The notes beneath the pieces were generated by a model. It saw nothing but the letters and a program-made list of their open reading frames with translations. It ran no database searches and had not been told where the DNA came from. From JADLGL01 sp963667605 (lineage in GTDB: Bacteria; Pseudomonadota; Alphaproteobacteria; Rhizobiales; Kaistiaceae): a stretch of 64,000 bases of DNA. Position numbers and translations under genes: made by a program. Below, piece by piece: positions 8,431 to 17,454 of the stretch. The stretch's first letter is position 1. Each line of letters opens with the position of its first letter. The stretch covers positions 310,001 to 374,000 of the forward strand of contig CAXXUZ010000001.1 of NCBI GenBank assembly GCA_963667605.2, read 5' to 3'.

Positions 8431-9264
8431 TTACCCGGTTGTTCGATATGTAAATGAGAAATAGAACTGCGACGTCGCGCTGAGGTCGGTGATCTGCACG
8501 TCCGTATCGTCAACATCAGCGCGCTCAATAGTGATGTAGGTGTCGCCCACCACTGGCAGACAGGACATTGGGAAGTCGTTGGTGAAGTTATCCCGGTGAC
8601 CGGGCACGATCCCAAACCGATCTGATGCGGCACTGTTGATGGTGAACGGGAAGCCGGTGATCTCGAGGTCGCCAGCCATCGTGTCCAAGTCCGTAAAGGA
8701 GATCTGCGCTCCTCCGTGAACGACCCGGCCGTCCTTTTGATACCAGCCAGCGAAAGTTCCAGTCGGTGATCCAGCAGTGCCCCCGCCTCTGGCCACTGGC
8801 GTCCAGGTGCCTTCCTCGTAATCGTCGTGTGTGTTTGGGTCGGAGGAAGCGTTTTGCGTTGCCGGATACACAATTTGACCATCGACCGTCAGCGGCCCGG
8901 TGAGGACGCCGCCGGAGAGCGGCAACACCGCGAGTAACGCCACAAGATTGGTCAGCCCGGTCGCATCGAGGTCGCTGATGCCGACGGAGGCGGCGAAGAC
9001 GTCCTTGGCCCCCGACGCCCAATCAACCGCCGAACCAGCATTCGAGGAGGCATAGATCGCGGTTCGGGCGAGGGTGCCGGCGCTGTAAGTGCCACGGCCG
9101 ATCTCCCAATTGGCGCCGAGCACGGCGACATAATCGACGGTGTCACTGTTCGAAAGCTGTGAGGCGAAGGTCTGATAGCCGGTGACGGCACCGGCTAGCG
9201 TATAGGTGCCGGTACCAGTGGTGGCGGAGGTCTCGCGAACCCGAGACGGTTGAACGTTAGCCAT
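8431..9264 (-). CDS. Phage tail-fibre-like protein
   Basis: This 277-residue protein opens with VRETSATTGTGTYTLAGAVT, a start common in phage tail-tip or fibre proteins that I recall as widespread in alphaproteobacterial phages. A low-complexity linker (LSGGVLTGPLTVDGQ) follows near residue 120, of the kind found in fibre shafts. The C-terminal half is beta-rich. It is intact and ends in TAA. Its ATG lies three bases after the TAG of the upstream gene and in the same frame, so read-through of that TAG would fuse the two. Confidence 0.65.
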   Translation of the reverse strand: MANVQPSRVRETSATTGTGTYTLAGAVTGYQTFASQLSNSDTVDYVAVLGANWEIGRGTYSAGTLARTAIYASSNAGSAVDWASGAKDVFAASVGISDLDATGLTNLVALLAVLPLSGGVLTGPLTVDGQIVYPATQNASSDPNTHDDYEEGTWTPVARGGGTAGSPTGTFAGWYQKDGRVVHGGAQISFTDLDTMAGDLEITGFPFTINSAASDRFGIVPGHRDNFTNDFPMSCLPVVGDTYITIERADVDDTDVQITDLSATSQFYFSFTYRTTG

Positions 9265-9267
9265 GAT

Positions 9268-10047
9268 CTAGAGCCGCTCCTCGAGTCGATATTGCTTGGC
9301 GTAGACGTCAGGAATTGCGGTGAAGGCCACCGGCGAAAGGTCAACGATCTGCCCCCAGATCGTATCCCGGGCGATGTTGGTGCTGTCTTCGTCTAGGATC
9401 ATCAGGACATCGTCGGTGAGGCCGTTGTCACGGTCGATCGTCTCGATGGTCGCGGCCCAATCTGTGGCGGTGACAAAGTCAAGGCTGAGCTCGAATGATC
9501 GTGCCTTCGGCCTCCGCTGCACCAGGGTCTGACCACCTTCGGTGCGCGATTTGCGGCTGGGATCGATCCATCCGCGCGAGCTGCCAGGAACGAAGTTATT
9601 CCCAAACAGCGTTCGAACGCCGGCAACCAGACGCCCCGCCTCGATAAAGCTTCCCGCTGAATCGACGACATCAATCCGGATGTATCGGACGGTGATCGAG
9701 GCGCCGGCATAGACGAACGCCCCATAATTGGGATCGAAATATGCCGAGGACGAGGTCAGCACGCCGGTGTCGAGCTCAAGGCTCTATGTTACCGTCGCAT
9801 CCGACGCCGATGCTCGGAGCTGTATCGTGGCGCCGGCGGCAACCGTCAGCCCCAGCAAGGCGACAACATCGACCGCGACCGCCGACGGCAGATCGACAAT
9901 CAGATAGTCCGAGTTACTGGTCGATCGCCATCGTTTCTGGACATGCGGGTTTTGTAGGAGAGACCCCGGCATTACCGATTCCTCGGTCGACACTGTGATG
10001 TCGCCGACGTCGGCCAGGTTCTCATAGAGAAGAGCGGCATTAGCCAT
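9268..10047 (-). pseudogene. Phage tail protein with an internal TAG codon
   Basis: From ATG at 10047 (MANAALLYENLADVG) the frame runs to a TAG at 9784-9786 (after SDATVT) and continues without any TAA, TGA or frameshift (SLELDTGVLTSSSAYFDP) to a TAG at 9268-9270. The two halves together give about 260 residues and make sense as one beta-rich tail protein. The start overlaps the upstream gene's TAA in ATGGCTAA. Either a nonsense mutation has split the gene or the TAG is read as an amino acid, probably glutamine. The first is the default, because the host uses TAG as a stop. Confidence 0.6.
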
Positions 10048-11755
10048 AGGCAACCACCTCACACAGATCGACCGCATCACCGACATTGATCAGCGGCGTC
10101 GTCTCCAACACGAGCATCGAGCGGCCGGCCGACAGGCCAAACCGTGAATGGGTCACTTCGATGACATCGCCGAGCTCTCGCAACAGCGCCCGCCGCGGCA
10201 GCTGCATGCGCCACAGCGAGCGCTCGGTGCCGTAGAGGAACAAGAGCCGCTCCGCTTCGTCCTGGGCACCGCCGCTAGACGCCGCAAAATAGCTTTCGAC
10301 CGGCGACGGATCCGATGATAGCGGGTGCGCCGTCGAGATCGTTGGATCGGATGCCTGGGCCAACAAATAGGCCTCCGACAGATAGGCACGGTCGGCGGCC
10401 GAGACGCTCCCGGCGAGCTCGCCGGTCAGGACCGCATAGTTCCGCTCGTAGGCAAGCCGGCTCCGCCATGGTGGCGGCGATAGCCCAGCCGGCAGGGGCT
10501 CACGCTCGAGGCTAACAATATCGGTCTCCCCGAAACTATCTAACGGGTCGCCGGAGGGCGCATCGATCCGCTTGACATAGAGCCGCCCCAGTCGGTCGAA
10601 GGCGGCAAAGCCTCCAATCCCCTCGAGCAAATCGGCTATGGCGTCGGCGGCCGAAATCGCCTCATCGGCACCGATCAGAATACCGATGCTGGCAGTCTGG
10701 AGGGCGTCGAGCTCATCGAAGGTGAGCGAGTCGATCTCCTGCGGAACAACAACTGTTGTCGCTCCTAGGAGCTGTTGAACGATCGCGCCGGTTAACGATA
10801 GGGCGGCGCCCTGAGCGTTGCGATAGGTCACCCTACCATCGGGAAGGCTGCCTAGCTTGATGTAGCCGCCGGCGAGATAGAACTCATACTCTCCCGCCGC
10901 GACGCCGAATGCTGCTAGCGCCGCGTATGAGGCCTGATCGGCACCGCCCGGGGTCAGAGCAACGCCGGCGTCGGTGACCGACATGGTATTGACGATCGTC
11001 CCATCATTGGCCTGGTAGATCAGGAGGGCCGGATCAACCAACGCCGGCGCGCCATGCTCGACATAGCCGAGCATCAAAGGTCGTCGCTTGCCGACCAGAT
11101 CGGTTCCGCCCTCGTCGGAGCCGGTGCCGGCAAAGGTGTTTGGCTAGGCCGGAACGTCGAGCTTGAACGAGTGATCTCGGAGAATGACCTCAATCGTGTC
11201 GACAGTGCCCCGCCAGTCGCGGGCAGTGCCGTCAAACAGGGAGACAAAGTCTGTATAGGCGTCGGTGGTGCGACCGACCTTGACTACCACCCGGCGGCCG
11301 TCAACGCCGTAGCCGGTGATAAATGAGTCATAGGCTCCATCGGCATTGTCGATCGACAGATTGCCACCGCCCGAGGCGAGGCTGGCAAAACGTTCGCCGC
11401 CCAGAAGAGACCGGGTTAACCGTAGCGGATTACGCAGGCGGCCATCGAAAGGCTGGCTGGGCGGCACGTCGCCGGGCGCAGTGGCCCATTCACGGGTGGC
11501 AAAGAATAGCCCCTCAACGCCGAGCGCGCCATAATTGTAGGGGAGCACGTCACTCAGCGGCAGCGAACCGATCGGTGCACCGGCAATAACCTCAACGCCG
11601 GCGGAGCCGAGATTGTAGGGATAGATCTCAACGACATAGACGAATTCGACGCCGGGCGTTTCGTCGTTAAGAACGTCTTCGGCCGAGACAGATGGAGTCG
11701 CCGCGGCCGGAACATCGGCAATCGCCAGTGAGCCAATCGGCACAATGCCCGACAT
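10040..11755 (-). pseudogene. Phage tail-tip/baseplate-like protein with an internal TAG codon
   Basis: The gene starts at ATG 11755 (MSGIVPIGSLAIADVP), 7 bases after an AAGGAGG ribosome site. The frame reaches a TAG at 11144-11146, after FKLDVPA, and continues in the same frame as PNTFAGTGSDEGG to a TAA at 10040-10042. In related tail proteins, as I recall them, this spot reads P-x-Q-P-N with glutamine, which fits a CAG-to-TAG change. Both halves (203 and about 370 residues) look well preserved, with no frameshift. It lies between the tape-measure gene and the next tail gene, where tip or hub proteins are normally encoded. Confidence 0.6.
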
Positions 11756-12493
11756 GGCGGTCGCCTCCTTAAACTAGGCGGCTTTGGTACCGACCTTGCG
11801 CGGGCGATCCTGTTGACTTCTGACCGTCCGTGACACCTCGCGCACGTCTTCACGCAGCCGCGCCATTTCCTCACGCAAGGTGAGCATTTGGGCATTGGTG
11901 GAGGCTTGAATCACCCGCATCAGATCGACGAAGTTTTGCCGACTATTGTCATTGCTATGTACCGCTCCAGTACGATTGATATGATCAAGCGCGGCATAGG
12001 TGGCGGAATTGACCGAAGGCGCCCGCGTGACGAACTCACCGCCCGCCAGCATCACCGAGCCACCATTTGCAAAGCGCGCCGCAACCGAATCGCGGTTCCA
12101 GATCCCATTGCCAATGAGCCCGCCCGAATCGTAGCCGGGCATCGGGATCAGGCCACCCTCCGCCGCCTCATAACCACCGAATAGGCGCGGAAACAGTCTC
12201 CCGAGAAGCGGAAATCTGACCTCTCTTTCTTCGCCACCAGCCATCTCCCGTGTGTATTCGGCAATTTGCTCGAGATAGCCGACCATCGGTCCGAAATAGT
12301 TGTCTGCAATTGCGATATTGATGTCCTCGGTCACCGTGCCAAGTTGGAGGATCGATTGCGAGATCGTGTTCGAAATATCCTTGGTAGTGTTTTGGACACT
12401 CCTCACCGCCTCGAGAAGCCCGAGGGCAGCGGCGGTATTGTCATCGACATCGTCAACGGCCCGCTTCGTGGACAGTGATGCCGCCGCGACCAG

Positions 12494-12766
12494 CTCAAGT
12501 TTACTGATCTGACCGTCGCCATTGCTGTCGACCGCGGCAATAAGTGCCTTGATCTCCTCGACCGTGTCGAGCCCAGCGAGTTCGGTCGCCGAAAGCAGGC
12601 CATTGAGATCAGCATCGAGCCGGTCAAACCCCGCACCGATTAGCTCAAGCTTGCTGATCTGACGGTCGCTATTGACATCGACCGCCCCAATCAAGGCGTT
12701 GATTTCTTCGATTGTTCCGAGCCCAGCGAGTTCGGTCGCCGAAAGCAAGCCATCAAGATCGGCATC
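12494..12766 (-). repeat. 150-bp tandem duplication encoding four EF-hand loops
   Basis: Read on the minus strand the loops are DADLDGLLSATE (12766-12731), DVNSDRQISKLE (12679-12644), DADLNGLLSATE (12616-12581) and DSNGDGQISKLE (12529-12494). Each has acidic or Asn ligands at loop positions 1, 3 and 5 and Glu at 12. Loops 1 and 3, and loops 2 and 4, lie exactly 150 bp apart, so a two-hand unit was duplicated inside the tail gene. Confidence 0.85.
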
Positions 12767-13432
12767 GAGCCGTTCGAAATGGGGCAGAAGGGAATCGGCA
12801 ATCTGCGACGGCAAAGCGCCGATGGCACCGCGCACGCCAATGATCTCGGTAATGGATTCACGGAGCGCGAGGACCACCAAATCATCGGTCTGCTGCACCG
12901 ACGGCAGATTGAGGAGAGCCCTGGTCACCTCGTCAAAGACTTCTTGAAAGTCCGCTGACGAGGCGAACATCGTCCTGGCTGCATTCAACAAATCGTCGGC
13001 AAAGACGGTAATGCCCGCCTGCGCATCCGCGTTGCCGGCGCGTGCAAGTGCCAATTGCCGGTCATAGGTCGTTCGCGCTGCCGTCAGGCGATCGCCGGGC
13101 GCCAACGTCGTGTCACTACCGGTGAATAGCCCGCGGACATAATCGAGCACAGTGCCTGCAGTGCGGTTGATCTGCTGCATCGACTGCTCGATTGCGGCGG
13201 CCGCCTGATGAACAACGCCGGCAAGATTTGGGAATAGATCAATGAGCTCTTCAAATGCCTCACCAGTCAGCTCGGCGCCGTCGACAACCGCCTGCGCCTG
13301 GGCAGCGAAGTAGCGGCCGACATCGTCGCGACCGACACCTAAGAGGATCGCATCATTGAGCAGCGATGCCCCTTCGGTGATGAGTTCGGTGATGTCGTTG
13401 AGATAGCCTTTGCCGAGGGCGGCATTCAGACG

Positions 13433-13480
13433 GGCTCGAAGGTCTCGCTCGAAGTCGGCTCGAAGGTCTCGCTCGAAGTC
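13433..13480 (-). repeat. 24-bp tandem duplication in the tape-measure-like gene
   Basis: Two identical 24-bp units (13433-13456 and 13457-13480) are followed by a partial third. They encode a repeated RADFERDL segment in a helical region. In-frame duplications of this kind change the length of a coiled helix without breaking it. Confidence 0.85.
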
Positions 13481-14100
13481 GGCTCGAATGTCGTTCAGCG
13501 CCCAGTTTATCCCGTCGGCGACCGCCCGGCCGGCTTCGGAGGCCGACATTCCCAGATCCTCTAGCAAAGCCTGCAAATGAACCGCCGTCCCCTGCAAGGT
13601 CCGGAGTCGCGTTTCGACCTCGGAGAGTTCCGGAGCTGTCTCCAACAGCGTAAGCGCATAACTGCGAGCCGCCAGCTCGGCCGCGGCGATTGCCTAGGGA
13701 TCCGCCCCGGTTATCTCGACGGCCAGCTTGGTATCGGCGACGAAGCCCCGTAGCGCCTCGCCGATCGCCAGCACATTCTTAGCCGCCGCGACCGCCGGAC
13801 TGTCAGAACCGAGGCCTTCGGAAAGGGCGCCGAGCATGACGCCAAAATCACCGATGAAGGTGCGGACCTGACGGCCGACAAACACCGCAAGCATCTCTTG
13901 GAGCTCTGCGGTGCTGGCTTTGGCTTTATCCGCGGCCTCTACAAACTTCTCCATTTCACTCGCGACCGAGCGAAGCGCACCGGTGAGCGCGCCGCCGCCA
14001 TCGCCGCGAAGCGTTGCGGCAAAGTCGGCAAGCTCGTCCGACATCTCGATCCAGGCCAACGCGCGGTCGGCTGTCGGCGCCGGAATTATCCGGACCGTAG

Positions 14101-14716
14101 TCCCTCACTCACGGTGTGGCCCCTTCCTAACGTCTGGCTCGGCGTCAGCATTGAAGACCAGGCAACCGCCGATGTCCGGATCCCGATCTTACTCGAGACG
14201 CCGGCGGCGATCCGATGGATCTCGGCCGAGCCGATGCTCGGGCCGATCGACCTCCGTCTCCGTATGACCTCAACGGGCGCCCATATCGTCGCACTCAGTA
14301 GCCAGGTACGAGCCGACAATAACGGGAAACACGGCCTCGATTGGGTCGTCGCCGGCGGCGAGTCCGGACCAGGCGCCCGGCCGATACATCTCGATTGGGC
14401 GCGATCGCTCCGCGATCAATGCCAGGCCGCCGGCGTCCCGTTCTTGTTCAAGCAATGGGGCGAGTGGATCGACGCCGATTCCTGGCTCGACGAGATCGAG
14501 GCCGGCCCGACCAAGCTCTTGTCCCACGGCAAACCTTGTCGCCCAAGCCGGCCGCTGAATTATTCCGACGCCGCGACCCTTGCCGATATCTGCTCTGTCC
14601 GCCGAACCGAGCAGCACAGCGATGGTCGAACCCTTTTCCGCGTTGGCAAGAAGCGCGCCGGCCGGACCCTGGACAGCCGGATCCACAATGCCTGGCCGGA
14701 GGCACCTGCGCCATGA
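14101..14716 (+). pseudogene. DUF5131 (phage Gp37/Gp68-type) protein, N-terminus missing
   Basis: The recognisable part begins at WPLPNVWLGVSIEDQATADV and includes RWISAEPMLGPIDL, GLDWVVAGGESGPGARP and FLFKQWGEW, all typical of the C-terminal half of DUF5131 proteins found in phages. The N-terminal half with its cysteines is absent. The frame continues upstream to 13898, but that part only mirrors the opposite-strand tape-measure gene. The break near 14100 therefore joins two 5'-truncated genes head to head. It ends in TGA, overlapping the next ATG (ATGA). Confidence 0.7.
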
Positions 14717-14985
14717 TCCAACCTGATTATTTTTATGAGCTCGACGAATGGGAGAGCACTTACGAATGGAGCGAACGGGAGTTGTTCGAGTCGGAGCTAC
14801 TGGGCGATTCCGGCAAGGACCTCGTTCGCATCGGCACTCTTATCCGGGGGCCTGATCGGTTCCTAGCAAACGTGCCTGTGTCGTTTGACGACGACGGTTG
14901 CCCCGACGACTGGGAACCGCGCTGGTTCGATACAGAAGCAGCGGCGCTTGCCGCACTCGCCGCCAAGAAGGTGGTCGATGACTAG
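14713..14985 (+). CDS. Small acidic phage-island protein, unknown function
   Basis: This 90-residue protein starts at the ATG that overlaps the DUF5131 stop (ATGA) and ends in a TAG that overlaps the ATG of the excisionase-like gene (ATGACTAG). It is rich in Glu and Asp (YELDEWESTYEWSERELFES) with a patch of aromatic residues. No family is recognised. The tight overlaps on both sides mark it as a member of the int-proximal operon. Confidence 0.6.
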   Translation: MIQPDYFYELDEWESTYEWSERELFESELLGDSGKDLVRIGTLIRGPDRFLANVPVSFDDDGCPDDWEPRWFDTEAAALAALAAKKVVDD

Positions 14986-15425
14986 CGGGATCCCGCCCAA
15001 CCCGCCGGCCGAGCTCGGCGACCATGATCCGGTCACGCTGGACGAAGCCTGCGCCTGGTTCTTTCGCAATCGCATCAAAGCCGTTACGTTGCGCCGGGCA
15101 AATCAAACGTGGCGAGCTTCCGATCGAGCGCCTGGGCGGCCCCGGCGGCAAGCAATTCGTTACCCGAGCCGCCATCGAGGAGTGGCGGAATTCATGCCGC
15201 GACGACAAAAAGGCGCAAGGCTCTGGCTCCGGCCGGCATGGCGCAGCCCAACCCACGATAACCCTGCCGTCTGGCTCATCCGAGACGGTCGACACCAAGA
15301 AAGCACTGGCTGCGGCGCAGACGATCACAGCGCCGCAGAACAAGCCCTCGGCCGCTACATCGCCCGCAAGCACATCGGCAAGGCGGCGACCGGCGGCCCC
15401 CGTCATATCGATCGGATCCCGATAG
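14978..15425 (+). pseudogene. Excisionase-like DNA-binding protein, frameshifted
   Basis: The first part (MTSGIPPNPPAELGDHDPVT, then LDEACAWFFRNRIKAVTLR) and the second part one frame over (IKRGELPIERLGGPGGKQFV, then TRAAIEEWR) together make one small winged-helix protein of the excisionase/MerR-like type often placed before an integrase. The frame changes near 15090-15105. The second frame stays open to 15425, overlapping the integrase. A one-base error in the sequence would restore the gene, so inactivity is not certain. Confidence 0.5.
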
Positions 15426-16393
15426 CGGACGTCATCGCCGTCTATATCCGCGATGTCGCGCCGACCCTCGCCCGGCCGGAGGATGCCCGGTCGCGTGCCC
15501 GGATGCTGCTCGGCCATCTTGGCGAGCGGCTGTTGTCGGATATCAACGGCGCCGCCTGCCGGGCCTATGTCGCCGCCCGTGGCTCGGTGGCCGCCGCCAG
15601 GCGCGAGCTCGAGGATCTCCGCGCCGCGATCAATCATTATCACCGCGAAGGCCTCAGCCATGAGATCGTGGCGGTGACTTTGCCGCCGCGATCGCCGGGA
15701 CGCGAGCGCTGGCTAACCCGATCCGAAGCGGCGCGGTTGCTTTGGGCGGCCTGGCGCTATCGTGAGCAACAGAACCGGCGCGGTACCGGGCGACGCACGC
15801 GACGGCATATCGCCCGGTTCATTCTGATTGCGCTCTACACCGGATCCCGCGCCGGCGTCATCACGAGCGCGGCACTACAGCCGACCGCCGGTCATGGCTG
15901 GATCGACCTCGATCGCGGTGTGTTCTATCGCCGTCCGGAAGGCGATCGCGAGACCAGAAAGCGGCGACCGGCCGCCCGCGTACCCGGCCGACTGTTGGCC
16001 CATATCCGGCGCTGGAAACGCCACGGTGCCCGCTATGCGGTCGAATGGAACGCGCAACCGGTGGTATCGATCCGTAAGGCGTTCGCCGCCGTGGTCGCCG
16101 ACGCCGGGCTCGACGCCGCGGTGACCCCGCATGTGCTGCGCCACACCGCGGTGACATGGGCGATGGAGAATGCCGCCGATCGCTATCAGGCCGGCGAGTT
16201 TTTTGGGCTGAGCCAGGAGATGCTTGAGGAACGGTATGGCCATCATCATCCTGACCACCAAAAGTCGGTTGCGGAGGCGATCGCGGCGCGGCCGCATCAA
16301 GAGCGGAACAAAACGCGCCGGCACACAGGCGGCACACAGAAACAACGGAACAAAGCGCGAAAGATCGTCGATTTAGTCGTCAAAGAACCGTAG
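15194..16393 (+). CDS. Tyrosine-family site-specific integrase
   Basis: This phage-type integrase recombines the island with its tRNA site. I chose the ATG at 15194 (MPRRQKGARLWLRPAW), because the earlier in-frame sequence overlaps the excisionase-like gene in the wrong frame. That gives 399 residues. The core-binding domain covers about residues 75-170. The catalytic domain shows Arg near 219 (ALYTGSRAG), HxLRH near 313-317 (PHVLRHTAVTW) and the tyrosine near 347 (ERYGHHHPDH). A basic tail follows. It ends in TAG, 24 bases before a tRNA-Pro-like fragment on the same strand, which fits an attachment site next to int. Confidence 0.9.
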   Translation: MPRRQKGARLWLRPAWRSPTHDNPAVWLIRDGRHQESTGCGADDHSAAEQALGRYIARKHIGKAATGGPRHIDRIPIADVIAVYIRDVAPTLARPEDARSRARMLLGHLGERLLSDINGAACRAYVAARGSVAAARRELEDLRAAINHYHREGLSHEIVAVTLPPRSPGRERWLTRSEAARLLWAAWRYREQQNRRGTGRRTRRHIARFILIALYTGSRAGVITSAALQPTAGHGWIDLDRGVFYRRPEGDRETRKRRPAARVPGRLLAHIRRWKRHGARYAVEWNAQPVVSIRKAFAAVVADAGLDAAVTPHVLRHTAVTWAMENAADRYQAGEFFGLSQEMLEERYGHHHPDHQKSVAEAIAARPHQERNKTRRHTGGTQKQRNKARKIVDLVVKEP

Positions 16394-16416
16394 AAAACAA
16401 CGGAATCACAGCGCGA

Positions 16417-16467
16417 CGCGCTCGTTCAGGACGAGGGTCGCAAGTTCAAATCTTGCCACTCCGACCA
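16417..16467 (+). other. tRNA-Pro 3' fragment, probable integration (att) site
   Basis: The T arm (GCAAG-TTCAAAT-CTTGC), the acceptor strand CACTCCG and encoded ACCA match the 3' part of a tRNA-Pro. The anticodon arm is CTCG-TTCAGGA-CGAG, giving CAG where a proline tRNA would have CGG. Upstream, the D-loop is reduced to about three bases and two acceptor pairs fail, so it is not an intact tRNA. This is what remains at one end of an element integrated into a tRNA gene. Confidence 0.65.
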
Positions 16468-16774
16468 AGCACTTAGCAGGATTTGGCCTGCCCATCTCCC
16501 CAGGTTACTCCTCAGGTTCCGTGTGGGGCGGAAGCGCTCGTTGTTACCGAATTAACACGCTATCGTTGAATCTGCCTGGGCCATCTTCGATGATCGGCAC
16601 CATCGCCGCCCTAAAGCGGACGGCCTTGATGCTTGAGGGGCCGCCCTTGAGCACAGTGTGCTGAAATAGACTAATCCCACAATTATACAAAGTGTAATCG
16701 TACAGAGCCCCCTTCTCTTCATCGCTAAGATTTGTTGAAGGACGATATTCTCGATAAATACTATTACAAAGGCT
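16468..16774. other. Intergenic, no gene recognised
   Basis: This stretch holds only a short hairpin, AGCAC-AGT-GTGCT, near 16655 and an AT-rich patch near 16680-16700. No coding signal is seen. It lies between the putative island end and the kinase gene. Confidence 0.4.
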
Positions 16775-17437
16775 TTAGTCTAAAGCTAACCTGGTACGTA
16801 CACAGAAGAACAGAAAACAACGGGACAGATCAAATGGTCGCGGTTCTAGCGCGGTGCGCTCGAAATCGAGAACGTAGACCGCCCCATTCGGTGCTTGAAT
16901 CAAATGGCGAGGCCTGAGTTCACAATGAGTCACGTGCTTTGGCATGCTGACCTTTGCGAGTCGGTCGCCAGCTTCCAGACCCGCATCGACCAGGGGTGCG
17001 ATCTCGCTCAACTGATTTCGTTTGTCGGCCATCAATTTCTGGAAGATTTCGTTGGTGTAGTAGTAAGGATTTTTCACGCTCGAAAGCTGAACTCGGTGGA
17101 TTGCGCCAAGCGTTCTTGCGACAATCCTCGCCGAGTCATGAGAGAATTTCGGTAACAACGACCCGTCTATGAACTTCGTTACGAGAAAGTAGACGTCCCC
17201 GATCGCCCCAAATAGCTCATTGGTGTCGGTCCGAGCCAGAACCGGGACCGGTATTCCCTCGCGGCGGCGCTGGGTGAGCATACTGATTTCGGTACCGCAC
17301 CGATCTCGGTCACTATAGGCCTTCAGCACGAAGTGGCCCTCGGACGTCATCAGCTCGCGGCAGGCGGTATCCTCGTCGCCGGGCAAGTGTTTGGTCACAG
17401 AAACCGGACCGATGGTGTTTCGATACTGATCTGACAT
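16775..17437 (-). CDS. APH-like kinase family protein with unusual catalytic motif
   Basis: This is a 220-residue protein of the aminoglycoside phosphotransferase/choline kinase fold. FVLKAYSD (about residues 47-54) supplies the ATP lysine, THCELRPRHLI is the catalytic loop and VLDFERT is the metal-binding DFE. In active members the loop is HxDxxxxN; here the Asp is Glu and the Asn is His, so activity is doubtful or altered. The chosen start is MSDQYRNTIG. The protein ends soon after the DFE motif, whereas relatives continue for 50-80 residues, so a 3' truncation is possible. The IS630 element lies 17 bases upstream and has probably separated it from its promoter. Confidence 0.6.
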   Translation of the reverse strand: MSDQYRNTIGPVSVTKHLPGDEDTACRELMTSEGHFVLKAYSDRDRCGTEISMLTQRRREGIPVPVLARTDTNELFGAIGDVYFLVTKFIDGSLLPKFSHDSARIVARTLGAIHRVQLSSVKNPYYYTNEIFQKLMADKRNQLSEIAPLVDAGLEAGDRLAKVSMPKHVTHCELRPRHLIQAPNGAVYVLDFERTALEPRPFDLSRCFLFFCVRTRLALD

Positions 17438-17454
17438 CGCGGCAGCGTCGGCTA

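Larger units (their letters stand above)
11774..14059 (-). pseudogene. Phage tail tape-measure-like protein with EF-hand loops and an internal TAG
   Basis: The frame is open from at least 14059 (TTG; the true start is lost at a junction near 14100) to TAG at 11774-11776. One internal TAG at 13694-13696 splits it into 121 and about 640 residues (GADP-TAG-AIAAAELAARS). Long helical and coiled segments, the gene position before the tail-tip gene, and a C-terminal coiled coil (MLTLREEMARLREDV) fit a tape-measure protein, which sets tail length and passes DNA. Unusually it contains four canonical EF-hand calcium loops (see repeat entry) and a duplicated RADFERDL segment. The final TAG is followed by a ribosome site and ATG, so there TAG works as a stop. 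Confidence 0.6.

Noticed and set aside
14885..15193. N-terminal extension of the integrase
   Set aside because: This part overlaps the small acidic gene and the excisionase-like gene and does not resemble integrases; the family start fits MPRRQKGARLW at 15194.
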